Counted from the stretch's first letter, positions 35,610 to 47,400 are shown. The stretch is 64,000 nt of DNA from Pseudomonas cavernicola (GCF_003596405.1 NZ_QYUR01000002.1:2558501-2622500); one strand, 5' to 3'. Numbers and translations: made by a program. Notes: generated by a model not told the origin, from the letters alone.

Positions 35610-37204
35610 TGCCGGCGCGGCCAGACCAGGCTGAAGCGCGCGCCACCCAGGCTGTCGCTGTGGCCAATCTGTGCGCGGCCACCGTGCCAATAAATAATCC
35701 GCCGGACGATGGAGAGGCCCAAACCATGCCCGCCCGAAGCGCGGGTGCGGCTGTCGTCCAAACGCAGGAAGGGGGTAAACAGGCGCTCCCACTCGGCCTC
35801 GGGTACGCCGGGGCCGTCGTCCTCGACATCCAGCCGACAGCGCTGATGACCGATCCGATAGCTCACCTGCACCCGTGATTCGGCATGGCGCATGGCGTTG
35901 CTCACCAGATTTTGCAGCGCGCGATGCAAATAGCGCAGCTCTGCCTCCACCAGCGCACTACCATCCGGCGCATTGATCGTCGGGCCCCGCTCCACCCGCA
36001 CTCCCGGGCGCAGCGGGGCCAGTTCGGCGATCACCTGATCGAGCAGCGCACCCAGGTCGACTTGTTGAAAATTCAGCGCCGGCGCGCCCTGCTCCAGCCG
36101 CGCGTAGGTCAACATCTCGTCCACCAGCTTATCGAGCTCCTGGATATCGCTATCCATGCCGTCCATATACTTACGTCGCGCCCGCTCTGTTTGCGCATTG
36201 CCAATCATCTCCAGGCCGAAACGCAAGCGCGCTACCGGCGTGCGCAGTTCATGCGACACCGCACGCACCATCTCGCGCTGAATCATCAACGAGCGCTGCA
36301 AGTGCTCGGCCATCGCATTGAACGCCGCCGCCAGGCGCCCTACCGAATCCGCCCCACCGGCCGGCACCCGCGCCTCCAACTTACCGAGGGCGATGCGCGT
36401 GGCGGCGCCTTCGAGGCCGAGCAAACGCTGTTCTAACTGGCGCACCAGCAAATAGACAATCAAGCCGATCAGGCTCAGCCCGAGGGCACCGATCAGTACC
36501 AGCAACTCCGGGGGATAAGGGTTCATCTGATACAGCGGCCCGATCTCCAGCACCCAGGGCGTGCCGACAATCCCGGAGAACACATGGATCGAATCGCCGC
36601 CCTTGCCCAGCGCCATTACGGTGTCGCCTTCGTCCACTCGACGGCGCTGATCCGTATCGAGGTTCGCCTCATCGAGGCGGACCAGCCGCAAGTCGAAGCC
36701 AAACTGCTTGGCCTCTTTTAGCGCAGCCAGGCGTTGCGGTTGCTCGGCCACCGGGAAGCGCACCAACTCGTCGATCAATAAATACACCGTGGCGCGAGCC
36801 AACTGCTCACTGATCTGCTGCACCTCAGCCATCAGCAGCAGTTGCTCGCTCGCGCTGATCAAGCCGTAGACCTTGGCCGCGTGCGGGCCGGTCTGTTGCA
36901 CCAATACCTGATCACGCAGCAGGCGCTTACGCATGCCACTGTCAAAGCCCTGCTCCGCCAGCGGTTGCAGTGCCAACGGGATACCCAACAGCCGCCCCCA
37001 CACCACCACCGCTCGGCGGCGCTCGACCGGGCTCATTTGCTCCAGGTTGCCGGCCATCAAGCTAAAGGTTCCGCGCGCGAGGCGCTCACGGTACTGGTCA
37101 GAGCGCACCTCGTTGACCAAGTGCAAGGTCAAGACACCCAGCACTGCCACCAGCACCAGCGCGGCCAACATGCCGCCATAGATACGCAGGAAGATGGAAT
37201 TCAT
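35606..37204 (-). CDS. Sensor histidine kinase (RstB/EnvZ-type)
   Basis: 532 residues: TM1 about 8-28, periplasmic sensor domain to about 245, TM2 about 250-272, HAMP, HisKA with the phospho-accepting His in AVSHELRTPVARLRF, and a HATPase with NLVSNAMRHA, DDGPGVP and GGHGLGLSIVRR. Starts at MNSIFLRIYGG. It pairs with the regulator at 37355-38080. The equivalent position near nrdA holds PA1157/PA1158-type genes in P. aeruginosa. Confidence 0.9.
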   Translation of the reverse strand: MNSIFLRIYGGMLAALVLVAVLGVLTLHLVNEVRSDQYRERLARGTFSLMAGNLEQMSPVERRRAVVVWGRLLGIPLALQPLAEQGFDSGMRKRLLRDQVLVQQTGPHAAKVYGLISASEQLLLMAEVQQISEQLARATVYLLIDELVRFPVAEQPQRLAALKEAKQFGFDLRLVRLDEANLDTDQRRRVDEGDTVMALGKGGDSIHVFSGIVGTPWVLEIGPLYQMNPYPPELLVLIGALGLSLIGLIVYLLVRQLEQRLLGLEGAATRIALGKLEARVPAGGADSVGRLAAAFNAMAEHLQRSLMIQREMVRAVSHELRTPVARLRFGLEMIGNAQTERARRKYMDGMDSDIQELDKLVDEMLTYARLEQGAPALNFQQVDLGALLDQVIAELAPLRPGVRVERGPTINAPDGSALVEAELRYLHRALQNLVSNAMRHAESRVQVSYRIGHQRCRLDVEDDGPGVPEAEWERLFTPFLRLDDSRTRASGGHGLGLSIVRRIIYWHGGRAQIGHSDSLGGARFSLVWPRRQ

Positions 37205-37354
37205 GAGTGCTGCGTCCTCAACAAACCGTACTGATCCACACTGAGCGGGCGCCCGCCCTTCCATTCGCAGTCGCGGCGCATGCCTTCGTGAACGAAACCA
37301 AGCTGGCGCAGCAAACGGCTGCTCACGAACAGCGCACGCCTCTCGCCACGTCCG
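37201..37354 (-). pseudogene. GNAT acetyltransferase C-terminal remnant between regulator and kinase
   Basis: The minus-strand frame that ends in TGA overlapping the kinase ATG reads SRLLRQLGFVHEGMRRDCEW, then KGGRPLSVDQYGLLRTQ. This is the C-terminus of a RimJ/RimL-type GNAT acetyltransferase (N/SRRLLEKLGF..EG..RD..W..GR..D...Y.LL). The catalytic N-terminal half is missing, and the regulator gene occupies its place. Probably a deletion scar kept because it couples translation to the kinase. Confidence 0.6.
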
Positions 37355-38080
37355 TCAGTTCGCCAAAGCTTCAGCCGCCTCGGCAACGAACAGATAGCCC
37401 TTGCTGCGCACCGTTTTGATCAACCGCGGGTGCATCGGGTCGTCACCGATCTTCGGGCGGATGCGCGAAATACGCACATCGATGGAGCGATCCAGACCGT
37501 CATATTCGATACCACGCAAGGCAGTGAAGATTTCCTCGCGGGAGAGGATGCGCCCGGCGTTAGACGCCAGTAACCAGAGCAAATCGAACTCGGCACTGGT
37601 CAGCTCGATACTCTGCTCACGCAGCCACGCCTCACGCATCGCGCTGTCGATCACCAAGACGCCGAACTCCAGGCGCCGCTGACTTTCCACCGTCAGCACC
37701 TCGGCGCCTTCGCTGCGCCGCAGCAGGGCACGGATACGCGCCAGCAGCACCCGCGGACGCACCGGCTTGCACACGTAGTCGTCGGCGCCCATCTCCAGGC
37801 CGAGCACCTGATCCATATCATCGCTGCGCGCCGTCAGCATCAGAATCGGGCCGTCATAACGGCCGCGCACCTTGCGACAGATGGACAGACCATCCTCGCC
37901 CGGCAGCATCAGGTCGAGCACCACCAGATCCGGTTGTTCTTTAAGGATGCGGGCAGCGGCCTGCGCGCCATTGGACTCGATCGCCACTTTCAAGCCGTTG
38001 CTCTCGAGGTATTCCCGAGTCAGCTCGGCCAGGCGCTGATCGTCTTCGACGATAAGAATTTGCCAGGCTTCTTGCTCCAC
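37355..38080 (-). CDS. OmpR-family response regulator (RstA-type)
   Basis: 241 residues. Receiver domain with LIVEDD, phospho-acceptor Asp56 in LVVLDLMLPGEDG and Lys in VCKPVRP; C-terminal winged helix with LTSAEFDLLWLLASNAG and GIEYDGLDRSIDVRISRIRPKIG. Of two adjacent GTG codons the second is preferred because AGGAGG lies five bases upstream of it. Partner kinase follows after the acetyltransferase remnant. Confidence 0.9.
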   Translation of the reverse strand: MEQEAWQILIVEDDQRLAELTREYLESNGLKVAIESNGAQAAARILKEQPDLVVLDLMLPGEDGLSICRKVRGRYDGPILMLTARSDDMDQVLGLEMGADDYVCKPVRPRVLLARIRALLRRSEGAEVLTVESQRRLEFGVLVIDSAMREAWLREQSIELTSAEFDLLWLLASNAGRILSREEIFTALRGIEYDGLDRSIDVRISRIRPKIGDDPMHPRLIKTVRSKGYLFVAEAAEALAN

Positions 38081-38178
38081 CACTGCCTCCTAAGAACACG
38101 TTGCTACAGCTAACGAAACGGCCAGCATTGTAACAACGGTCGGCGTTCTGCATAGCGCATGCCAAACCGCAACAAAAA

Positions 38179-38194
38179 ACACAACATATAGTGT
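38179..38194. promoter_or_regulatory. NrdR box
   Basis: ACACAACATATAGTGT matches the ACACwAtATaTwGTGT-type palindrome bound by the ribonucleotide-reductase repressor NrdR. NrdR sites are usually paired about 31 bases apart; I found no convincing second copy. Confidence 0.7.
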
Positions 38195-38321
38195 TGGCTT
38201 GAGAAGCCTTCAGCATCTTCAAACGGTGTTGTCAAAGCCATTTAACTGGCGACGAATGGTACGAAATGGTCAATCCCAGCGACCATGCGGGCTACGCAAA
38301 GTTACCCAAGGTTAACCCACA

Positions 38322-38330
38322 GCTTTATCC
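38322..38330 (+). promoter_or_regulatory. DnaA box
   Basis: TTATCCACA, a perfect DnaA box. In E. coli nrdAB is a DnaA target, so a link of dNTP supply to replication initiation is plausible. Confidence 0.5.
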
Positions 38331-38817
38331 ACAGGCAGCGGATAACAGTCGCCTTGCAATGCCCCCGATAGCGCTCTATCTTGTATCCCAATCGCGCCAA
38401 ATACCTACATGTTGGGTTTTGGCAGACCACCGGACACAAGAAGAATGACCCGCAGAGGCCCTTTCGCAGGCCACCACCGGTGCGTCGAATCGCTCTTTTA
38501 ATGACCCATCCACCGCTACGGCGGTGAATACAGATCAAGACCCAAAAAGTACGTGACTGTGGTCTTGATTCGGTGTAGCGCTACCAAGCGAACACCACTA
38601 GGTATTGTGGTTCTGACGCCTGCCGTCATGACCTGTGACTTTAGAGCCAGGGAAGTGCTTGAGTCGTGCCCTTTTCTGACCTGTGTGCAAGTCCCTGTGC
38701 GTCCGGCGTTTTGCCGTGCGTATGGCGTTTTTGAAAGCTCTGGTTTTTGAGAACAATGGAATGAACGGCAAGCACGCCAAGTGTCCAACTAGATAAATAC
38801 AGAACACGGAGACATTC

Positions 38818-41718
<2,901 letters not shown>

Positions 41719-41730
41719 GCGGCAACGCAC

Positions 41731-41840
41731 GAAGCTGAGCGGCGCCCGCGTCGTTGCCGCGCCACCCGACCCCAGTCACGTACAAAAGTACGCTCCCGGG
41801 GCCGGGCGGCCCGGCGCCTAGCGCTCACTCGCTCAGCTTC
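41731..41840. repeat. Inverted-repeat element between nrdA and nrdB
   Basis: GAAGCTGAGC and GGCGCC at the left mirror GGCGCC and GCTCAGCTTC at the right; the centre holds CGTACAAAAGTACG. About 110 bp, no coding capacity; a known style of dispersed Pseudomonas repeat. The remaining nrdA-nrdB gap (to 42108) has a CCCTCTCCCTAACCC-type palindrome at about 41881-41918 and no gene. Confidence 0.7.
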
Positions 41841-42108
41841 GCGCTGATAGATGCGAATTTATTGCAAGACACAGATCGATCCCCTCGCCCCCTTGGGGAG
41901 AGGGTTAGGGAGAGGGGGGCCCGGCCTAGAGCCATACACGGGGCCTCACCCCACGAAGAATGAAAGAACAGGCAGAGGCAAACCATCGCCCTCCTGTGTG
42001 CGACCAACGGCAACCGTTTTGCTTTGTGTGCAGCGAGCAACGGACTAGAATTAACTGTATATCCATACAGGCCAGACAAAGCTCTGGCCCTCAAGCAGGA
42101 GCTAAACC

Positions 42109-43356
42109 ATGCTGAGCTGGGATGAATTTGATAAAGAAGACGGCGACCTCGCCAAACCGGCCGGCGCCGCAGCATCGGTGGTCGATATGAGCCTGGAAAA
42201 ACTCGACAAGGACGGCAATGCTGCCGCCCACGAAGCCCGCGCCGTCAGCGACAGCGACTCCGCGGCCGTAGCCCGCGCCAAGGCGGCCCTGGACCAACTC
42301 GACGTCGCCGAAGGCCTGGCCGAGCTGGAAGGCTCCGCTGCCCGCGTCGCGGTCGATGAAAAGCGCATGATCAACTGCCGCGCCGACCTCAACCAACTCG
42401 TACCCTTCAAATACGATTGGGCCTGGCAGAAATACCTCGACGGCTGCGCCAACCACTGGATGCCGCAAGAAGTAAACATGAATGCCGACATCGCCCTGTG
42501 GAAGAGCAATGACGGCCTGACCGAAGACGAACGCCGCATCGTCATGCGCAACCTCGGCTTCTTCTCCACCGCCGATTCCCTGGTTGCCAACAACCTGGCG
42601 CTGGCCGTGTACCGCCTGATCACCAACCCCGAGTGCCGCCAGTACATCCTGCGCCAGGCCTTCGAAGAGGCGATCCACACCCACGCCTACCAGTACTGCA
42701 TCGAGTCGCTGGGCATGGACGAAGGCGCGATCTTCAACATGTACCACGAGATCCCCTCGGTCGCGAAAAAAGCCGCCTGGGGCCTCAAATACACCCGCGC
42801 CATCTCCGATCCGGAATTCAACACCGGCACCGTCGAGACCGACAAAGAGCTGCTGCGCAACCTGATCGCCTACTACTGCGTACTGGAAGGCATCTTCTTC
42901 TACTGCGGCTTCACCCAGATCCTCTCCATGGGCCGCCGCAACAAGATGACCGGCGTCGCCGAGCAGTTCCAATACATCCTGCGCGACGAATCCATGCACC
43001 TGAACTTCGGCATCGACGTGATCAACCAGATCAAGATCGAAAACCCGCACCTGTGGGATGCCGCCCTGAAAGACGAAGCCACCCAGATGATCCTCCAGGG
43101 CACCCAACTGGAAATCGAATACGCCCGCGACACCATGCCGCGCGGCGTACTGGGCATGAACGCCGCGATGATGGAGGACTACCTCAAATTCATCGCCAAC
43201 CGCCGCCTGACCCAGATTGGCCTGAAGGAAGAATACCCAGGCACCACCAACCCCTTCCCATGGATGAGCGAAATCATGGACTTGAAGAAAGAGAAGAACT
43301 TCTTCGAGACGCGGGTTATTGAGTATCAGACTGGTGGGGCGTTGAGCTGGGATTGA
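42109..43356 (+). CDS. nrdB: Class Ia ribonucleoside-diphosphate reductase beta subunit NrdB
   Basis: 415 residues, ferritin-like radical subunit. Iron ligands appear in [12 protein letters not shown] and [10 protein letters not shown]; the C-terminal tail [11 protein letters not shown] docks to NrdA. An N-terminal extension of about 85 residues, Ala/Asp rich, precedes the fold as in other pseudomonads. AGGAG lies eight bases upstream of the ATG. Transcribed with or after nrdA. Confidence 0.95.
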   Translation: MLSWDEFDKEDGDLAKPAGAAASVVDMSLEKLDKDGNAAAHEARAVSDSDSAAVARAKAALDQLDVAEGLAELEGSAARVAVDEKRMINCRADLNQLVPFKYDWAWQKYLDGCANHWMPQEVNMNADIALWKSNDGLTEDERRIVMRNLGFFSTADSLVANNLALAVYRLITNPECRQYILRQAFEEAIHTHAYQYCIESLGMDEGAIFNMYHEIPSVAKKAAWGLKYTRAISDPEFNTGTVETDKELLRNLIAYYCVLEGIFFYCGFTQILSMGRRNKMTGVAEQFQYILRDESMHLNFGIDVINQIKIENPHLWDAALKDEATQMILQGTQLEIEYARDTMPRGVLGMNAAMMEDYLKFIANRRLTQIGLKEEYPGTTNPFPWMSEIMDLKKEKNFFETRVIEYQTGGALSWD

Positions 43357-43426
43357 TTCCGCTGACCGCTGAATAGATGCGCTTTACCTGAAATGGATGT
43401 TTGGGGCAGCGATTAGAAGACTAAAA

Positions 43427-43452
43427 GCCCCGCCTAGTGCGGGGTTTTTTTT
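43427..43452 (+). terminator. Rho-independent terminator of nrdB
   Basis: AAGCCCCGC, CTAGT loop, GCGGGG followed by eight T residues. The last bases adjoin the start of the next gene (ATG 43462). Confidence 0.85.
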
Positions 43453-43461
43453 GGAGGATTT

Positions 43462-44616
43462 ATGACTGACGACAAGCCCAATGAAAGCGGAATAGAGAAA
43501 ACTCAAAAAAGAAGCAGGACAATACGAATATATCCTGCCTGGACATTTGAACAATCCCTCCCACTCGCCCAAGCCATTCAGGAGCATGCCTCAGGTGAAA
43601 AAGTAAGTCGCTTAACTTTATTCAAAGCCATTGTAAAATCACCCACATCAAGCGCCTCTCAGAACTTACTTACAAACTCCGCAAAATACGGTCTAACTAA
43701 AGGCAGCCACACCTCTGACTACCTTGAGTTAACCGTAGAAGGAAGAGAAATCACAAGCCAAGAAAAAGGCTCAATACCATATATAGAAAGGTGCTTCGAA
43801 TGTGCAATTGAAAAAATAGGTCCATTCAAGACACTGTACGATATATACAAAGGGAAAAAGCTACCTGCCCACGCTGTATTTTCAGACTCCTTAAGAGAAA
43901 TCCATCCTGATATTGGCGACACTCAAGAGTGCATAGATGTTTTCATAGTTAACTGTAGATTTCTTGGATTACTTCAAGAAATTGCCGGAACTGAAACACT
44001 CGTATCAATAGAAACCCTAATTGAGGAAACTCAACGAAACTCTGCAAAACTGACACCAGCAAAGAATACCCGCGCGCCGCATACACGAACAATCAGTCAA
44101 CCAAGCAGCCACAACAAAGGCGCGCAGACTGAAGACTGGGACTCCATCTGTTTCTATGTCACACCGATAGGCGAGCAAAATAGCGCTCAAAGAAAACATT
44201 CCGATCTTTTCCTAAGCTACATAGTAGAGCCTGCTATTTCTTCGCTAGGGCTAAAAGTAGTCCGAGCAGACCAAATTGAAAAAGCCGGGATGATTACATC
44301 TCAAATAATCGAACACCTCATCAAGGCAAAGCTTTGTGTTGTAGACTTATCATTCCACAACCCGAACGTTTTTTATGAGATGGCCCTAAGACACGCAACA
44401 AACTTACCAGTAGTACAAATATGCCGGCAAGCCGACAAAATCCCCTTTGACGTAAATCAAGTAAGAACAGTAATAATTGACGACTCAGACATATACTCCT
44501 TAATACCAAAATTAGAAACCTACAGATCCGAAATTGCCACTCAAGCGATAGGAGCATTAGAGGGAGATAACTCCAACCCCATCACTACTTTCTTTCCAGA
44601 ATTTCAGATCAAATGA
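43462..44616 (+). CDS. Accessory two-domain protein: winged-helix-like + nucleoside-deoxyribosyltransferase-like effector (possible defence gene)
   Basis: 384 residues, visibly AT-richer than the genes around it and placed directly behind the nrdB terminator. Residues about 22-100 look like a winged helix (LTPKAIVKSPTSSASQNLL..KYGLTKGS...LTVEGREIT); 105-190 is an unassigned helical middle; 228-341 is a Rossmann-like domain beginning CFYVTPIGE, with RADQIEKAGMITSQIIEHLI and VVDLSFHNPNVFYEMALRHA. Asp295, Asn300, Asn302 and Glu306 correspond to the ADLT..NPNVFYELG signature of nucleoside 2-deoxyribosyltransferase-like/TIR-like proteins, several of which act in phage defence. Enzyme activity here is inferred, not shown. 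Confidence 0.7.
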   Translation: MTDDKPNESGIEKTQKRSRTIRIYPAWTFEQSLPLAQAIQEHASGEKVSRLTLFKAIVKSPTSSASQNLLTNSAKYGLTKGSHTSDYLELTVEGREITSQEKGSIPYIERCFECAIEKIGPFKTLYDIYKGKKLPAHAVFSDSLREIHPDIGDTQECIDVFIVNCRFLGLLQEIAGTETLVSIETLIEETQRNSAKLTPAKNTRAPHTRTISQPSSHNKGAQTEDWDSICFYVTPIGEQNSAQRKHSDLFLSYIVEPAISSLGLKVVRADQIEKAGMITSQIIEHLIKAKLCVVDLSFHNPNVFYEMALRHATNLPVVQICRQADKIPFDVNQVRTVIIDDSDIYSLIPKLETYRSEIATQAIGALEGDNSNPITTFFPEFQIK

Positions 44617-44624
44617 GAGGAAAA

Positions 44625-44650
44625 GGGGACAGATTTATTTTCTGCTGTGT
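44625..44650. repeat. GGGGACAG-type remnant
   Basis: AAAAGGGGACAGATTTATTT, a sequence typically seen beside Y1/RAYT transposase remnants; related GGGGACAGACCACG copies occur at 44752, 44892 and 46486. Confidence 0.5.
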
Positions 44651-44703
44651 TCTGGCTATTCGTTAAAGGAGCGGTGGTAATTCGCCGCGCTTTTGTTGGC
44701 CCC

Positions 44704-45007
44704 AACTACGGGTTTCGCCCTTACGGCGAGTTACTTTCTCTTGAAACAATCGGGGACAGACCACGGTTTTCTATTGATACAAACGGCGACCTGCTCCCTG
44801 TTGTTGTTTGCAGAACTTTTATTGACCCTAACTACGGGTTTCGCCCTTACGGCGAGTTACTTTCTCTTTGCTCGCGCGAAAGCGAACAATCGGGGACAGA
44901 CCACGGTTTTCTATTGATACAAACGGCGACCTGCTCCCTGTTGTTGTTTGCAAAACTTTTATTGACCCTAACTACGGGTTTCGCCCTTACGGCGAGTTAC
45001 TTTCTCT
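44704..45007. repeat. Tandem repeat of about 126-140 bp, three starts
   Basis: The segment AACTACGGGTTTCGCCCTTA begins at 44704, 44830 and 44970, each followed by the same GGCGAGTTACTTTCTCT. Between copies the sequence GGGGACAGACCACGG...CTGCTCCCTGTTGTTG is repeated almost exactly. Overlapping reading frames here are repeat artefacts. Confidence 0.85.
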
Positions 45008-45540
45008 TTGCTCGCGCGAAAGAGAAAGTAACCAAAGAGAAAGCGCGCCCGGCATATGGGTCTCGCTGCGCTCGACTCCCCTCCTTCCGGCACTGCTCCG
45101 AGGGTCGTCACGAAGGGCCGTCCCTGGCCCATCGTTCCTCGTTTGGCATCCATGCCAAACGCCCCTCTGCACAGCACCTCCACTCGGCCTTCTGACGGGA
45201 CCGGGGGACCGAGTTGTCTGGCAGATAATTGATTGCCTTTGTAGGAGCGGCTTTAGCCGCGATGCTCTGAAAATCAAAAGCCAACTCGCTGCGACGCCGA
45301 ACCCCTCTATTCGGGCGGGGATAACGCCCCTTTTAGAAGGCCGAACGGAATCGTTGTGCAGTGGGTTGAGCGGCATGGATGCCGCGAGAGCTGCGATGGG
45401 CCAGGGATGGCCCTCCGCAGCGGGCCCACGGAGCAATGATGAAGTGAGGGAACCCGCCGCAGGCGGGCCGGATGGTGGGGCTAGACCTTTTGGTTCCTTT
45501 TGGGGCAATGCCAAAAGGAACTCGCCGTAAAGGCGAAACC
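44977..45540. repeat. Long imperfect inverted-repeat element, 564 bp
   Basis: Ends are GGTTTCGCCCTTACGGCGAG and its near complement at 45540 (CTCGCCGTAAAGGCGAAACC). The arms pair further inside: GGGCCGTCCCTGGCCCATCG...GGCATCCATGCC (about 45115-45160) against GGCATGGATGCC...GATGGGCCAGGG (about 45372-45410). The loop contains a GTAGGAGCGGCTTTAGCCGC REP unit. Conserved-looking reading frames in the arms are probably spurious. Confidence 0.7.
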
Positions 45541-45755
45541 TTATGCTCAAGCGATGAAAATACCGCGTCGAAGCGCGGAATCCAGCGTTGCGCCCGCTAT
45601 CGCTTCGCGGCCAAGGCCGCTCCTGCATAGAGCCGTCAAACTGTCAGGAAGCGCCAAGCGCCCCTTCAGCAGGCCGAGCCGAATCATTGACTAAGCGTCC
45701 AGAAAGCCGATTCCCGTTAACGTCCGGTGGCAGGCGGCGTATCGTGGGAATTTTT

Positions 45756-45913
45756 GATCGCTCCCACGCAATACCGTGACGCAGAGCGTCACAAGCTAGG
45801 CTCCCACGCTGGAGCGTGGGAGCCATCGACCGGGGCAGCTAAACTCGCAGTGCTCACTGATCGTTCCCACGCTCCGCGTGGGCATGCAGCCCTCGACGCT
45901 CCAGCGTCCACCC
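45756..45913. repeat. Pair of REP units
   Basis: Two Pseudomonas REP-type units in opposite orientation: GATCGCTCCCACGCAATACC...GGGAGCC (45756-45828) and GATCGTTCCCACGCTCCGCG...CCACCC (45859-45913). This is the pair arrangement usually mobilised by RAYTs. Confidence 0.8.
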
Positions 45914-45933
45914 ACCTGATTCAAGGAAGAATC

Positions 45934-45991
45934 CAATGGGCCGTAGCCGTTACCTCATCACCGAACCGGACAAACTGCATTTCCTCGCCAG
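45934..45991 (+). pseudogene. 5' remnant of a REP-associated tyrosine transposase
   Basis: TTCAAGGAAGAATCCAATGG then a frame reading GRSRYLITEPDKLHFLAS is almost identical to the leader and N-terminus of the intact transposase at 48086 (MGRSRYLITEPDIPHFLTC). The match stops after about 20 codons. It sits at the same distance from a REP unit as in the intact copy. Confidence 0.8.
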
Positions 45992-46101
45992 CGCGAGGCC
46001 GAGCCGAATCATTGATTAAGCGTCCAGAAAGCCGATTTTCGTTAACGTCCGCTGGTAGTCGGCGTATCGTAGGAGTCGTATCCCCCAATGGAGGAGTCGC
46101 T

Positions 46102-46467
46102 ATGCTCCAGGTAATGCGAAACGGCGAGAACCGCATCGACGTGGAATTTGCCGGAAAGCTCGACAGCAATGACATGAGAGTCGCGCTTGATGAGCTGAGC
46201 CAACAATCCGAAGGCATCGAGCATGGCCGAGTGCTTTATCGAGTCGGCGATTTCGAGCTTCCTACGCTGGGCGCAATAGCCGTCGAGTTGTCGCGCATCC
46301 CGCAACTGTTCAGGTTTGTTCGGCGCTTCGACCGCATGGCAGTCGTTGCCGGCAAAGAATGGGTGAGGAAAGCAAGCGAGGTCGAGGGTGCGCTGATTCC
46401 GGGTCTGCAGATCAAGGCTTTCGATCTGGGCCAGGAGGCGGAAGCCGAGGCTTGGTTGCAACGTTAG
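46102..46467 (+). CDS. STAS/SpoIIAA-like protein
   Basis: 121 residues. The pattern NRIDVEFAGKLDSNDMRVALDEL, then FELPTLGAIAVELSRIPQLFRFVRRFDRMAVVAGKEWVRK and a final helix matches the SpoIIAA-like (PF11964-type) family, small STAS-fold proteins of unknown role. GGAGGA nine bases before the ATG fixes the start. Flanked on both sides by repeat-rich DNA. Confidence 0.75.
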   Translation: MLQVMRNGENRIDVEFAGKLDSNDMRVALDELSQQSEGIEHGRVLYRVGDFELPTLGAIAVELSRIPQLFRFVRRFDRMAVVAGKEWVRKASEVEGALIPGLQIKAFDLGQEAEAEAWLQR

Positions 46468-46526
46468 CCACAGGCGGGTTAATCGGGGACAGACCACGAT
46501 TATCAGCCCCCTTACTCTTGGAATGG

Positions 46527-46612
46527 GCTGAACGTAGTGTCCGGCCCGGACACGGCGTTCAGCGAGGGAGCCTGGACGTCCCATGGTGGAAAACCGCTTT
46601 GCGGATTTTCCA
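46527..46612. repeat. Two adjacent hairpins
   Basis: GCTGAACG..GTGTCCGGCCCGGACAC..CGTTCAGC followed by GTGGAAAACCGC TT GCGGATTTTCCAC. Either could act as terminator or as a mobile palindrome after the STAS gene. Confidence 0.6.
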
Positions 46613-46682
46613 CTACCTAGGATCATTAATTGACGTAGGGGGATAACGCTCTTTTATCCACCAGCTTTGATCGTGCCGACGA

Positions 46683-46826
46683 AACACCGTGTCGCAGAGC
46701 GTTACTGGCTGCGTTCCCACGCAGAGCGTGGGAACGATCAATCAAATGGAGTTTGATCGTTCCCACAAAACACCGTGACGCAGAGCGTCACAAGCTTGGC
46801 TCCCACGCTGGAGCGTGGGAGCCATC
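46683..46826. repeat. Pair of REP units
   Basis: GTCGCAGAGCGTTACTGGCT...GTGGGAACGATCA and GATCGTTCCCACAAAACACC...GTGGGAGCCATC, in inverted arrangement. The gap 46468-46868 contains no gene. Confidence 0.75.
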
Positions 46827-46868
46827 AGTAAGGTTTGCGCCTGGACAGCGCAGCCGAACAGTGCGCGG

Positions 46869-47210
46869 CTAATTCAGCTGATCAATCATAACCGCGTTGG
46901 TATAGATCAAACTGCCATCACTCGCCCGATGCCCGACCAAATGGAATTGGCCGCGTTGGTCGCTTGCGCTCAAATAGACGCGGAATTTGCAATCGGATAA
47001 GGGGCCGCATTCCTCCGGCGTGATCAATTCCATCGTCGTCATATCGACATCGACCATGACTTCAGACTCATGGGTCTTCTGCAGCTGTTCTTCGGCCTGC
47101 TCTAGACGCAAATGCTCGGCTCCATCGACGTAAAAATGGAAGCTCCCCAATGGGGTGGACTTTTTGTCGTCGCTGGTTTTGCACCAGCCTTCGATGGTCA
47201 AAGTAGCCAT
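46869..47210 (-). CDS. Conserved hypothetical protein (113 residues)
   Basis: Starts MATLTIEGWCKTSDDKKSTPLGSFHFYVDG with AGGAGG eight bases upstream. Beta-rich and acidic, no signal peptide or membrane segment, no motif I recognise. Good ribosome site and normal codon use support a real gene. It faces the ppiC gene on the other strand. Confidence 0.7.
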   Translation of the reverse strand: MATLTIEGWCKTSDDKKSTPLGSFHFYVDGAEHLRLEQAEEQLQKTHESEVMVDVDMTTMELITPEECGPLSDCKFRVYLSASDQRGQFHLVGHRASDGSLIYTNAVMIDQLN

Positions 47211-47400
47211 GGCAAGACCTCCTGAAGTGAACGCCTGGGCACTGTCGCGCCCTCTTACTCAATTTTAGACAACTAGCAGGAGGACGTTGATCCTTTGACC
47301 CCGTGCTGGGCCAGGTTAGGCGGTATCGAAACCGACCATCCTACGAAGCTTCGCGGCCAAGGCCGCTCCTACAAAAGCGGGCGAGCCGGATCCCGGCTTT

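Larger units (their letters stand above)
38081..38817. other. Long regulatory region upstream of nrdA
   Basis: No gene seen in 737 bases between the response regulator and nrdA. It holds the NrdR box and DnaA box listed separately and must contain both divergent promoters. It is long for a leader, so an untranslated mRNA leader of several hundred bases is possible. Confidence 0.5.

Noticed and set aside
38205..38235. Second NrdR box at the usual 31-base spacing
   Set aside because: The sequence around 38214-38230 keeps only the GTGTT half and does not form the palindrome.
45188..45694. Reading frames resembling widely annotated short hypothetical Pseudomonas proteins
   Set aside because: They lie in the arms of the inverted-repeat element and occur on both strands, so they are by-products of a repeat rather than genes.
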